Assembly: GCA_013368445.1 (NCBI GenBank)
Contig: JAACJO010000003.1
Coordinates: forward strand, 248,001 to 312,000
Source: Leucocoprinus leucothites
Taxonomy: Eukaryota; Basidiomycota; Agaricomycetes; Agaricales; Agaricaceae
DNA: 64,000 nt
Reading direction: 5' to 3'
Each line of letters begins with the position of its first letter. Position 1 is the stretch's first letter. The notes below the pieces were generated by a model. The model searched no databases and was not told the DNA's origin. It saw only the letters and a list, made by a program, of their open reading frames with translations. Position numbers and translations under genes: made by a program. Positions 1 to 11,700 of this stretch are shown here, piece after piece.

Positions 1-190
1 CCTTTGGTTAGCACAGAGCATGATCGCAAGCTGAATCAAATATTGACCCTGACTTCACTTTGATCTTAACGTTGACTTTAATTCCAGTCCATTTCACTGG
101 AAAGCCCTCAATCTCCTCCCCTTTCATATGACCACAATTACTTCTTGAACGAATCAACGCCGTAAATCACTCCTCTACCTTCAGTTTGAG
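1..190. other. Head-to-head intergenic region of unit 1 (partial)
   Basis: This is upstream sequence of HEAT copy 1, homologous to 8,570-8,786, 16,310-16,510 and 22,760-22,957. In the complete units this segment lies between the divergent starts of a NACHT gene and a HEAT gene, so it may hold a shared bidirectional promoter. No TATA box stands out. The matching NACHT gene lies left of the window. Confidence 0.6.
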
Positions 191-3100
191 ATGTCAGCAC
201 CGGAATATAATGAGCTCTTTGAGGTCCGTTTTTGTATCTCATTAGCTGAAGAGCTCCTGATTATTTAGCTTCCACAAAGGCAGAACTCTCTGGAGAGAAC
301 AAGGAGGTGTATCTCATCTGGTGGTTAACTGTTACACTGAAATATATCAAGGAATTCCCCATTGTATGTTTATTTATCCCCTCATTCGTCCTCTGCTAGC
401 CAGCTCACTTCCGGATTGCGATTGTAACATTAGCCCGACCTCAAAGCTAAGCAATCGGACATAGAGAAGCAGTTGATCAAGATCGTATCATCTCCTGAGC
501 CATATCCAACACCTGGTCACGCTTTCCGGAATTTAGTGGGGAAATGTTTAGTGGAGATGTATACGAGAGCAGAGACGAGAACAATGTTTGATGTGTTGCA
601 GGCTTTTATGAAAGTCGCTGGGGATTTCAAGGCACCTGCTGACCGAGATGGTAGCAAATTGTAAGTCTCTTCTGCTCGCTTAAGGTATTGGCTTGATTGA
701 TTTATTGGGTGGGTAGAGCTGCACTATCTTGTGTGGGGGGTGTCATGGCCGTGTTCGGTGCAAACGTGAGCCTTTCTATGTGGTCAGTCTGGGTACTGTG
801 CACTGATACTTGGTGTTTTCTGGGTGTATAGGTGATGTCTTTCATGGTGGAGATTGCGACTGTCACCTTGAAGACTGCGAAAGCATCTAGTGTATGTCAT
901 CTCATTTCTGCGCCTTTCGCGTTGTTCACGGCTTCGGTAATTATTAGTCTACGCTCCTGAGATATCAAGCACTGGTTGCGCTCGAGAAATCCATCTCGAC
1001 CGCCAAGCGAGCTATTACGGATGCTACTATGAAGGGTATTCTCAAGCAATGTAGGAACTGTCTTGCAGATAAAGTTCTGCCGGTTCAGCACGCTGCCGCA
1101 AACGTGAGTCAAACATCCTGCTCGTTCTATGTGACATGCGTATTGAGGATTCTGCAGGTCATAATTGCTATGTATTCGCACGATGATGGTGCTCACCCAT
1201 CAACCAGCGACATTGAAACCATCCTGAACCCATGCGTCAAGAGCCTTGATATGGCTGATCAGCTCACTTGACGTACCCTCACCTAGCTTGTCAGCCATCT
1301 TCTAGCACCACACAAGTAGAATGCGCCGCTCATGTGCCTCAACCAGTGCAGAAACACAAGGACCGGGAGAACATCGATGATGACGCGATCACTCCATCAC
1401 AAGCTACCAAAGTGAAAAAAGCACAGCTCTTGCCAACCGAAATGCTCCTCCTTTCCAGCCACTTCAACAGACCTCACCAATCTTGCGAAATCTGTTCACC
1501 CTCATCACTCTCGATGTTGCATGCCGTATTGCCTCTCTGCTCAGCAATGCACTCTCCTTCGTGAATGGGTTCATTTTGCAAAATGTCGAAGATCCAGCAG
1601 AGCTCCAACAACACCAACTTTCACCAGGTGTCAAACATGAATGAGAGCTCACCCTTCATGAGCATGAATCTCTACTCTGTCGGTGTGTATACCAATATTT
1701 CTCCGAGCTTGGTTTCAGTAGTATCGCAGAATCGACACAAGCGTCATTCTTGCAGTTGACCATATTGGTGTTTGTTGGGTCTGAGGCATATGGGGGCACT
1801 GGATTGGCTGTACAGGCTGCGATCGCGAGTTCGGTGGGGACGTTTACATCTGTTTGGGTGACGACAGGTGGGTATGAGTACAGTGCGATGAGCAGTGAGG
1901 TCGTTGATTTTGGTAGGATTGATACTAGGGTTAATGGAGATGTGTAAGGGGGTGGAGTGGGCGTGGGAGAGATTGATTGAATAGGGATGATGTTGAGGTC
2001 TCAATAGACATTCTGGTATGTGCCCACTCCTGAACTATTCCTGATCCTCTGGCTGACATGAACGGATTGAAGCTGCGAAAACCCATCTTGGGCGCATGAT
2101 CTAAAGGTTGCCAGGGTTGAGGTAGATGTTGCTTGGACGTTCATTGCTTCACTCATGTCCCTCGGTCCGAACTTCGTCTGACCACATCTTCCTCAACTGC
2201 TTGTGTTATGGCGCAATGCCCTTCCTAAACCCACATCCAAAGAATCACACAACAACAGTAGTCAGTCAGTCGCAGAATGGAACTTCCTTCTCCACATATG
2301 GGAGATTGCCCTAGGAGCAATTCTATGCTTCCTTCAGCGTAATGCATCCCCCCTTGTGACTCTTGACGTCGTGCGTCAAATTGCCTCCCTCCTCAGCAAT
2401 GCACTCTCTTTCACCAACAGGTTTATTTCGCAAAACGTCGAAGATCCAGCAGAGGTACAGCAGCATCAACTTCCACCTGGTGTCAAACGGGAATGAGAGC
2501 TCACCCTTTGAGAGCTTGAATCTCTACTCTGTCGACGTGTATACCAATGTTTTTCTGAGCTCGGTTTTAGCAGTATTGCAGAATCAACACAAGCGCCGTT
2601 GTTGCAGTCGACTATATCGGTGTTTGCTGGCCTGATGCATACGGAGGTGCCAGATCTGCTGTGTAGACTGCGATTGCGAGTTTGGCAGGGACATTCATGA
2701 GGATCTATTGTTGACAGTCAAGTTCATTCAGCAGGTCTTGGAATCTGTCAGGTCACCCAAATTTGATAAGAACGTCGGCCGCAAGTCTGCTGTATTTGTG
2801 AATGCTACTGTTGCCCTTGTTTTGGTGCTACGTCAGGTTACGGCGGCACAGAACAGGCAAGTGAAAGAGACTTTCGGGAGTTCGCGTTACCATGTTACTA
2901 TCTCCTTTCTTGAGGGTAAGTCTCTTGTCAACTCATCTGAGTCTTCATCTAATCTTTGCGATTAGGATCCATTGATCGATGGCAATTTAGTGTTACAATT
3001 AGCAGGAAGTGAATGTATCAGTCGACTCGCAAGTCTCAGGGACAAACTTCTTAGCAAGTCAAATCAAGGACCTCGCTGATCAGGTTGTCAGCAATCATAA

Positions 3101-4554
3101 CCCGTACTCCCGTGCAGGATGTGCCCTCACTTTTGGAGCGATATACACCCATGTTTGTTGGACCAGATGTCAGAGAGTCTAGTCAGATGAGAGAGCTGGT
3201 GCTGGGTCTCATTTGGGAGTTTATGGAGGAAAAGGATGAGGGTATCTGCATTGAAGCCATAAAATGCATACAGCATTTCCTCATGTTCGCCCCTGAGCAT
3301 ATTGACATTCCTCAGACGGTCAAACTGTTCCTTCAGCATCTTTCCTCTCCCCGTCGTCCACTCAAAATGGCATCAATAAATGCTCTCTATCAGATCTTCC
3401 AGAGGGATGCACTGGCCATGTCCAAGATTGGTGGAGAAGCACTTGTCGAGGAATTATTTGGGATGTTGGATGATGACTACTCATCTGTACAGGGTGTGAG
3501 GAACGTCATTTCGAGCTGGCTCAAACAGACAGTCATATATAACCCTTCAGCCTGGATTGATCTTTGTCAACGGATTATGTCACGGACGATGGCATCTCAG
3601 CAGGTCGTTGATGCTGTGAACTGAGGTGGGCTGAGAGATGATGAGGGAGAGTCGTTGAATGTTGGCAGTGCTGACTCAAGTACTGGTGGCGGTGCCAGGG
3701 CGCTTGGGACATCTCGTTGGAGGACCCAGTTATTTGCACTCCGGTGTTTACAAAGCATTTGCATAATTGTTGCTGGGGATGGAAGGAAGGAGCATTTAGA
3801 CGCGATCTTTGCCCGTACTCAAAGTGTACTGGTCAAGGGCCTGTTGCTTACACGCATCTCCAATCTGATCAAAATGGCCTTTACAGCGTCCCCTGCGTAT
3901 GTTACGGAAATCAGACTGGAAGGCTTGGTCATCTTGAGAGATATCATTGAGGTGAGTATCTCTGATTTATTGTTCGGTGATGACACCTTGTTCACATGCT
4001 GTTGTGTAGATATTTGCCCTATCGCTGGATCCCGCCTATGATGATGCACTACTACTTGAACAACACCAAGCTCTGATAACTGCCGCACTTATGCCTGCTT
4101 TCTTGTCGGACTCGACCCCGGAGACTCTTTCCTCCACTGTACACGCCTGTGCGGTGTTTGTGGATGCGGTGTTGTCAGAGATGTCTGCAGGATGGGGAGG
4201 ATTCTAAAGCTTCCGACTTCCACACTTGAACAATCCAGAGGTTTGTATTCCACCATCCCCGATACGGTTCTCAATTCACAATATACCCTAGAGTCTGGCT
4301 CGCTCTCCATTGGTGACACAGGGGAACTCAGCCCCAATGTGTCACCCATGCTCCGAATCTCAACACTCTCGGCATGGGCACAACTCCAAGTTTCTGGCTT
4401 GAAACAAAACTACCTCGAAAAGGTCATTCAACCCTACCTTTCCACACTTTCATTGCTCTGGATTGTGTCATTGCGTGAATACACCAGTATTTGGATCAAT
4501 TCCGAGTTCCTTCATGATACATCGTCTGTTGCAGTTGACTCCTGTGCTCTCTGA
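191..4554 (+). pseudogene. HEATR5/Laa1-like HEAT-repeat protein, copy 1 (decayed, rearranged)
   Basis: Family knowledge: HEATR5/Laa1 proteins are long HEAT-repeat factors that work with the AP-1 clathrin adaptor at the trans-Golgi/endosome. Translated exons match the family N-terminus (EVYL..WL..TLKYIKE, then SSPEPYPTPG.AFRNLVGKCL and TRTMFDVLQAF) and its C-terminal HEAT blocks (EGICIEAIKCIQHFLMFAPEH and SAWIDLCQRIMSRT). Introns are about 50-85 nt, for example GTATGT...ATTAG near 363-447. Damage: the frame shifts at the TAG at 266-268; the middle of the gene after about 1,490 is missing; and from about 2,110 the sequence steps back to an upstream family segment and then repeats a block already present at about 1,500-1,900. 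The segment before GPDVRESSQ (about 3,165) is also deleted. It cannot encode a full protein. Confidence 0.8.
2538..3773 (+). repeat. Block apparently identical to 11,133-12,368
   Basis: Within HEAT copies 1 and 2 this 1.2-kb stretch reads the same base for base at a constant offset of 8,595, and encodes the same 85-aa and 179-aa open frames. Immediately outside it the copies differ every few tens of bases (2,537 G versus 11,132 A; about 3,774 T versus 12,369 C). This suits a recent gene-conversion tract. Confidence 0.75.
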
Positions 4555-4891
4555 CTTGTTGGTTGCCAACATGTTGACTATGGTGTTATGCCTGTAGGGA
4601 TCGCGACGCAGTGCAATTTCGCGGCTCCTCTCTAGACTATATCTATGTGTCATTGAACATTTTATTAATAGTTTATTGATCTTATACATTTGTGTTTTGA
4701 CCTGAGTTGAGGTCCGAGAAGCCCCGAATCGCAATGATGTCATGTAGCTTGGGCACTCAATTGTTGAACATTGTGTGGGCAGCCGGGTCCCATTAAATAT
4801 CTGGTCCATGCTGGCATATTCGGGATTAACTCATACACAACGACAAGTTCATTTACACTGACATAAGTTGTAAGGAGGAAAACAAAAACAA

Positions 4892-7800
4892 CTAGGAGGT
4901 AGGTTCTGCGCTCGAGTCCATTCCGGATGGTATCTCGGTGTCCTTCTGTCCGTCATCATTATCGATCTTTTCCTTCTTCTGTTCCTCGTTGGCCTCGTGT
5001 CCACTTTCGTCTCCATGCGCATGCCCAGGCTCACCCCTCTCCTCAACGATACTTCCGCCCTCATCCCCCACACTACTGCTGTCCTCATCTTCCGCACCAC
5101 TACTGTCCTCATCCTCATCACCGTCCCACAATGTAAACTTCTCCACTTTGTAAAATGCCATCGCCTCCTCATAATTCACTGTCCGAAACTGATGAAAATA
5201 CTGCTCCTCAGTGTCAAACTCCCAAAACCAGATCACTGACTTATCCCTGTGACCAAGTTTATATAGGCCAGATTTGGTGCTAGACTGATTCTGTCGAGAG
5301 ATTGTATGGAGGATAGAGGCTGTGCGACTCAAGCCAAATTAAGGATGATAGGGCCTGATGACTCGTGCACTTTCAAGTTTGTCAACCATCTGTTGGTGTT
5401 TTAGCTGGTAGTCACGAACTGTGTTGGTGGATAAGCATACCGCCAGAAATGTATCTCGGTCAAATTCCCTGTAATCTTTGAGGCGAGAAAACTCAGTGTG
5501 TTCATTGACACTATCAACCCCAGCTCCGCCCAGGCAGAAAATACGCCGGCCTGAAAACACTCCGATCCCGTCCACCACTATAGAAGCAAACAGGAACTTG
5601 CGATAATCGAGCTCTGCAAGTTTCTGCAGTGAGCTCGGTGGAAGGTCATACATAAATGTACGAAATGCTGGATTATCATGAGATAACGGGAACAAGATAC
5701 TGATGAAGGTCCGAAACTTGATGTATGAATCCACAAACTCACTCCCTTGAGGCCAAGAGAGCGAAGCAGAAGAGCTGGTCATACCTGGCCTTGATACGAG
5801 TTCTAAAGTACAATGTTGAGCATGCAAAGTGGTACAGTGAAGAAAGACATACTTGTGCCTTGGATTACAAAGCTTAATGCATAATGGTGATGTTGTTGAA
5901 TGAGACGATCAAAGAGGTTCTGGTGCATGGCCAGTGTGGTGACACAGAAGGAGGATGAGCAAGCAGGATTGTGGAGAAAGTCATAGAAGGATTTGTGGTG
6001 GAAAGCGAGGGTACCATGAACACCAGAGAGGGTCCGAAGGAGTGAGGATTTAGACGTGGGTGATAAGTTGTGGTCGAAGAATGAGTGTTTGAGATTGATG
6101 GTTTCATCAAAAGTGGGCGGCGGATATTCCTGATATTCTATGACAGCTTGAATGTGATGGTAGATGCCTCGAAAGTGTCTATCTGTTATGTATATTGATT
6201 ATATCTAGCATTTGTTCCATCTATAATACGAAGTCGATATTAGCTTTACTTAAGTAATATCGCAATTATGTTTCTTCTTATTTGTTCTTGTATTTTCTCG
6301 TTTGTTGTGACTCGTTTACTTTGTCTGATTATGACTTGTTTGGTTTTGTTTGTATTTTGATGACATGTGATTGTTAAATATAGCTGCGCTATATTTGGAC
6401 TTACCTTGTGATCGATCAAATGATCAAAGAAGAACTTCTTTAGAAGAACTTCTAAAGCTTCTTTGACAGATCGCGTCTTATATAGTTTAATTAGTGTTAA
6501 GGAAGCTGTATGCTTCTCTTCTTTCATTAGAAGCCCTTAGCCCTAGTTAATAATAGATACCGACTTGTATCGTATATAAGTCGTCGACATCTACCAAGGA
6601 GAAACATCGTTTCTACTTGGTTAGGTGGAGACTCAATACGAGCCTTTATCTATACAAAGTCGAATTGAACTTAAGCTCTAAGATCTCAATTACTAAAAGT
6701 CTTAACTCTATAATCGCCGTATTATAACTCTGACTTAGTAAACGACTTTGTCGCTTACCGAGAAGGAGTCCCCTTTGATAAGATCAACTTGATACTTATC
6801 GCGCCAGCTTAGGACCGGGCCGGCGTCACTATAACACTATCTGAGATGCCAACCTCGTTACACAGGACAGCAAGGAACCACCTTGAGTAATCACCATAAA
6901 TAAGAACCAAATACGAGAACAAACGCCGCATAGGCGAGAGAATGTTATCGGGAACACATTGCAAGATGAGTATATATAGTGCATCCAGCTCTGCATATGC
7001 CGAGGTCAACTGGCAACTGCGTTTTGAGATTGGATTGAGTATAGCTTCCAAGATCTCCTCAATCTCTGGATATGAGTGATGGTCAATGAAGCGAAGAACA
7101 GTGGCTGGATGAGCAAACAGACCCACTGCAGCATCCACAAACATTTGGATTTGCTTAGCCGTGGGCCATGAAGAGGAAAGGTGAAGGAGATTTCTACGTC
7201 GAAGTATGTTCTCGAACCCTCCACACAGGTACAGTTCAATCTCCCCATCGGCTTTGCAAGAGATCGGTAAAAGGACAGAATGGCAGCAGGTGGTCTTGGT
7301 GAATGATGCGAATGTGGAGATGATATGCGGTTCTTCTCGGCTGAAGACAGCCCAACAGAATGGAGTAGACCCAGCTTGAATCGACGATGTGATGATCTTA
7401 ATGATCTCCATCTGTGCACTTGTGCTCTGACACTCGTCTAAGCCATCGATGAAAATGGCTCTTCTCTGCATATCCTTTCCTAGCTCTCTCAGCTCCTGCA
7501 GTGGCTCAACGATGAGGGATCTGAACTGAGACGACATCGTTTTCTTAACAAGAGACCTGTCGACGGAAACCTTGTGATTAACAATGTCACAATAGTCTGG
7601 GAGGGTAGTCAAGAGCTGATGCGCGAGGGTAGGGAAGAAGCGAGTATGGTCCTTGCGCCGGCCGTTAACGGAGAAGAAAAACGCAGCGGCAAGGTGGCCA
7701 GACGCCTGCAGGCGTTCGGCACATGTCTGAGCCATGGCTGATTTTCCAACAGCAGCAGGCCCTTTCATCCAGTAGAGTGGTGGGATAGAATCATGTTCAT

Positions 7801-8075
7801 TGTTAGCAGTGGCCCAGGTGGTGATGTCCTTGATGTACTGTACATGTGTGCCCTCATAGCATGAGAGGGCATAATCTCCGACTCGTTCTTCAGCGTCAAC
7901 GGATGCCTCTGGGGTAGAGGCTTCGTAGAGGATGTCAATACCTAAGCACCAAATTAGTATGATCTCTGGGGTGATAAGGGGATAACTCGCCTGTTGTACC
8001 AGATTGATTATAATTCTGTGCAATGATTTGTCCACCATTTATGATGACATCGTGAGCTCCAGGGAGGACAGATAT
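4892..8075 (-). pseudogene. NACHT-domain STAND NTPase, copy 1 (start lost, split by a solo LTR)
   Basis: This is an NLR-like ATPase. Such fungal proteins are regarded as intracellular sensors in non-self recognition and cell-death pathways (family knowledge; ligand unknown). Exon 1 encodes a short Gly/Asn-rich leader. A 49-nt GC-AG intron lies at 7,942-7,990. The main frame holds Walker A GPAAVGKSA (about 7,762-7,736), Walker B RRAIFIDGLDEC, and an all-helical region. Insertion of the LTR at 6,184-6,836 duplicated CTATC; the frame resumes at 6,178 and runs to a C-terminal domain and an acidic tail ending at 4,892. Lesions: the ATG used in copies 2 and 3 is ATA here (8,075-8,073), the LTR insertion, and TAA at 5,341-5,339. 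It retains CGA at the codon that is TGA in copies 2 and 3. Confidence 0.85.
6184..6836 (+). mobile_element. Solo LTR, Ty3/Gypsy family A (653 bp)
   Basis: It starts TGTTATGTATATTG and ends CACTATAACA, flanked by a perfect 5-bp target duplication CTATC (6,179-6,183 and 6,837-6,841). NACHT copy 2 gives the empty site. The family is tied to Gypsy by the LTR at 59,347-59,986, which sits directly after a Gypsy polypurine tract. A TATATAAG box lies near 6,571. It keeps more CpG than most copies in the window, so it is probably among the youngest. Confidence 0.93.
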
Positions 8076-8786
8076 GGCATTGGAGGGATGAAGGATGGAG
8101 GAGAGAACAAAGAGCTGTCAAACGCAGCATCACAGCTTCCTCTCGAGTCGAGTGTGTGAATGTCAGGGGACAGGTGATTGGTGCCCGAAGAATTGTCGTA
8201 TGGGCATTGGGACCTGGAAGACAGCAAAGTCAACCACCAGCATGAACGGAGCTACCTGCATCATTTCGGAGAAAAGCGAGAAGACAGATGTCCATTTTCA
8301 AAAGAGGACAATCGCTCCTGCGTGCAAGGCATTTTGCCACAGAGCATGCGTGTTCGAAGCTGACAGAACCCTCCTTCTGTTTTGCAGAGTCAGGGATACA
8401 TCAAATACATTATCACTGTTAACTCGTCAATCAACTTAATTTGCTGGGGCCCTGATCAACCATATGGGTGGATATCATGTCAAAGAGCTATGATATTCAA
8501 ATGTCAAACTTTGGATACCCCGAATTTTCACCCTAGCAGATTTTCAGCAGCAGGGGACCAGGGGTCAGCATTTCAGTGCTTCTGTGAATGCGGCTTGCCT
8601 TTATTTGGCACACGGCATGATCGCAAGCTGAACCAAATATTGACCCTAACTTTACTTTCATTTAACGTTGACTTTAATTCCAATCTATTTGACTGGAAAG
8701 CCCCCAATCTCCTACCCTTTCTTATGATCACGATTACTTCTTGAACGCATCAATATCACAAACCATTCCTCTACCTTCAGTTTGAG
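8076..8786. other. Head-to-head intergenic region between units 1 and 2, with a unit-specific insertion
   Basis: It lies between the divergent starts of NACHT copy 1 and HEAT copy 2. It is homologous to 16,037-16,510 and 22,484-22,957 but carries about 230 extra bases (about 8,289-8,517), placed between GAAGACAGAT and CCCCGAATTTTCACCC, which are nearly adjacent in the other units. I could not identify the extra DNA. The region may be a bidirectional promoter. Confidence 0.6.
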
Positions 8787-11700
8787 ATGTCAGCCCCGGA
8801 ATATAATGAGCTTGTTGAGGTCCGTTTTCGTACTGCGTTGGCTGAAGAGTTCCTGATGATTTAGCTTCCGCAAAGGCAGAACTCTCCGGAGAGAACAAGG
8901 AGGTGTATCTCTTCCGGTGGTTAACTGCTACACTGAAATATATCAAGGAATCTCCCATCGTATGTTTATTTATCTCCTCATCCGTCTTCTGCTAGCCAGC
9001 TCACTTCCGGATCACGATTGCAACATTAGCCCGACCTCAAAGCCAAGCAATCGGACATAGAGAAGCAGCTGATCAAGATCGTATCATCTCCTGAGCCATA
9101 TCCAATGCCTGGTCACGCTTTTCGGAATTTAGTGGGGAAATGTTTAGTGGAGATGTATACGAGAGCAGAGACAAGAACAATGTTTGATGTGTTGCAGGAT
9201 TTTATGAAAGTCGCTGGGGACTTCAAGGCACCCGCTGACAGGGGTGGTAGCAAAATGTAAGTCTCCTCAGCCTGCCTAAGGGATTGACTTGATTGATTCA
9301 TTTGGTGGGTAGAGCTGCACTATCATGTGTGGGGGATGTCATGGCCGTGTTCGGTGCAAATGTAAGTCTTTCTATTTAGTCTGAGTATGGTAGATGGATA
9401 CCTAGTGGTATATGCGTGTCTAGGTGATGTCTTTTATGGCGGAGATTGCGACTGTCACTTTGAAGACTACGAAATCATCCAATGTACGTGATCTTGTTTC
9501 TGTGCCTTTCGCGTTGCTCACGCATTGGTAATTATTAGTCTACGCTCCTGAGATATCAAGCACTGGTCATGCTCGAGAAATCCGTCTCGACCGCGAAGCG
9601 AGCTATTATGGACGCTACTATGAAGGACATTTTCAAGCAATGCAGAAACTATCTTACGGATAAAGCTCTGCTGGTCCAGCGTGCTGCCGCAAACGTGGGT
9701 TTGACATCTGACTCATTCTTTGTGACATGCATATTGACGATTCTGCAGGTCATCATTGTTATGTACTCGCACGATGATGGTACTCATCCATCAACTAGCA
9801 AGGTCGAAGCCATCCTGAACCTTTGTGTCAAGAGCCTCGATACAGCTGATCAGCTCACTCGACGTACCCTCACCCAGCTCATCGGCCATCTTCTAGCATC
9901 CACACAAGTAGAACGCGCCGTTCCTGTACCCAAACAGGCACAGACCCAAGAAAGACCAGGAGAATGCCGATGACGATGCAATCACTCCATCCCAAGCTGC
10001 CAAAGTGAAAAAAGCACAGCCTCTGCCAACCGAGATGCTCCCCCTTCTTTCCAACCACTTCAAGAAACCTCACCAATCTCGCAAAATCCGTCCACCCTCG
10101 TCACTCTCGATGTCACGCGTTGTATTGCCTCTCTGCTCAGCAACGCACTCTCCTTCACCAACGGGTTCATTTCGCAAACATCGAAGATCCAGCAGAGCTC
10201 CAACAACACCAACTTTCACCCAGTGTCAAATGCGAACAGGAGCTCACCCTTTGTGAGCGTGAATCTTTACTCTGTTGACATGTATACCAGTGTTTCTCCG
10301 AGCTCGGTTTCAGTAGTATTGCACAGTCGACACAAGCATCGTTGTTGCAGTCGACCATATCGGTGTTTGCTGGGCCTGAGGCGTACGAGGACGATGGGTC
10401 GGCTGTACACGCTGCAATCGCGAGTTTGGTGGGGATGTTTACGTCTGTTTGGGTGACAACAGGTGGGTATGGGTATGGTGTGACAAGCAGTGAGGTCATT
10501 GATTTTGATAGGATTGGTACTAGGGTTAATGGAGATGTGTAAGGGGGTGGAGTGGGCGTGGGAGAGATTGATTGAACAGGAATGATGTTGAGGTCTCAAT
10601 AGACATTCTGGTATGTGCCCACGCCTGAACTATTCCTGATCCTCTGGCTGACATGAACGGATTGAAGCTGCGAAAACCCATCTTGGGCGCATGATCTAAA
10701 GGTTGCCAGGGTTGAGGTAGATGTTGCTTGGACGTTCATTGCTTCACTCATGTCCCTCGGTCCCAGCTTCGTCTGACCACATCTTCCTCAACTGCTTGTG
10801 TTATGGCGCAATGCCCTTCCTAAACCCACATCCAAAGAATCACACAACAACAGTAGTCGGTCAGTCGCAGAATGGAACTTCCTTCTCCACATATGGGAGA
10901 GCGCCCTAGGAGTAATTATATGCTTCCTTCAGCGTAATGCATCCCCCCTCGTGACTCTCGATGTCGTGCATCGAATTGCCTCCCTCCTCAGTAATGCACT
11001 CTCTTTCACCAACGGGTTTATTTCGCACAACGTTGAAGATCCAGCAGAGGTACAGCAACATCAACTTCCACCCGGTGTCAAACGGGAATGAGAGCTCACC
11101 CTTCGAGAGCGTGAATCTCCACTCCGTCGACATGTATACCAATGTTTTTCTGAGCTCGGTTTTAGCAGTATTGCAGAATCAACACAAGCGCCGTTGTTGC
11201 AGTCGACTATATCGGTGTTTGCTGGCCTGATGCATACGGAGGTGCCAGATCTGCTGTGTAGACTGCGATTGCGAGTTTGGCAGGGACATTCATGAGGATC
11301 TATTGTTGACAGTCAAGTTCATTCAGCAGGTCTTGGAATCTGTCAGGTCACCCAAATTTGATAAGAACGTCGGCCGCAAGTCTGCTGTATTTGTGAATGC
11401 TACTGTTGCCCTTGTTTTGGTGCTACGTCAGGTTACGGCGGCACAGAACAGGCAAGTGAAAGAGACTTTCGGGAGTTCGCGTTACCATGTTACTATCTCC
11501 TTTCTTGAGGGTAAGTCTCTTGTCAACTCATCTGAGTCTTCATCTAATCTTTGCGATTAGGATCCATTGATCGATGGCAATTTAGTGTTACAATTAGCAG
11601 GAAGTGAATGTATCAGTCGACTCGCAAGTCTCAGGGACAAACTTCTTAGCAAGTCAAATCAAGGACCTCGCTGATCAGGTTGTCAGCAATCATAACCCGT

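Noticed and set aside
473..664. A possible 63-residue small protein repeated in several units
   Set aside because: It is an exon of the HEAT gene read into its intron; the upstream intron acceptor (ATTAG) and downstream GTAAGT donor are clear.
4849..5332. Low-complexity plus-strand frames rich in Pro/His/Ser (also 13,522-13,903 and 19,975-20,247)
   Set aside because: They are the complement of the acidic-tail coding sequence of the NACHT genes.
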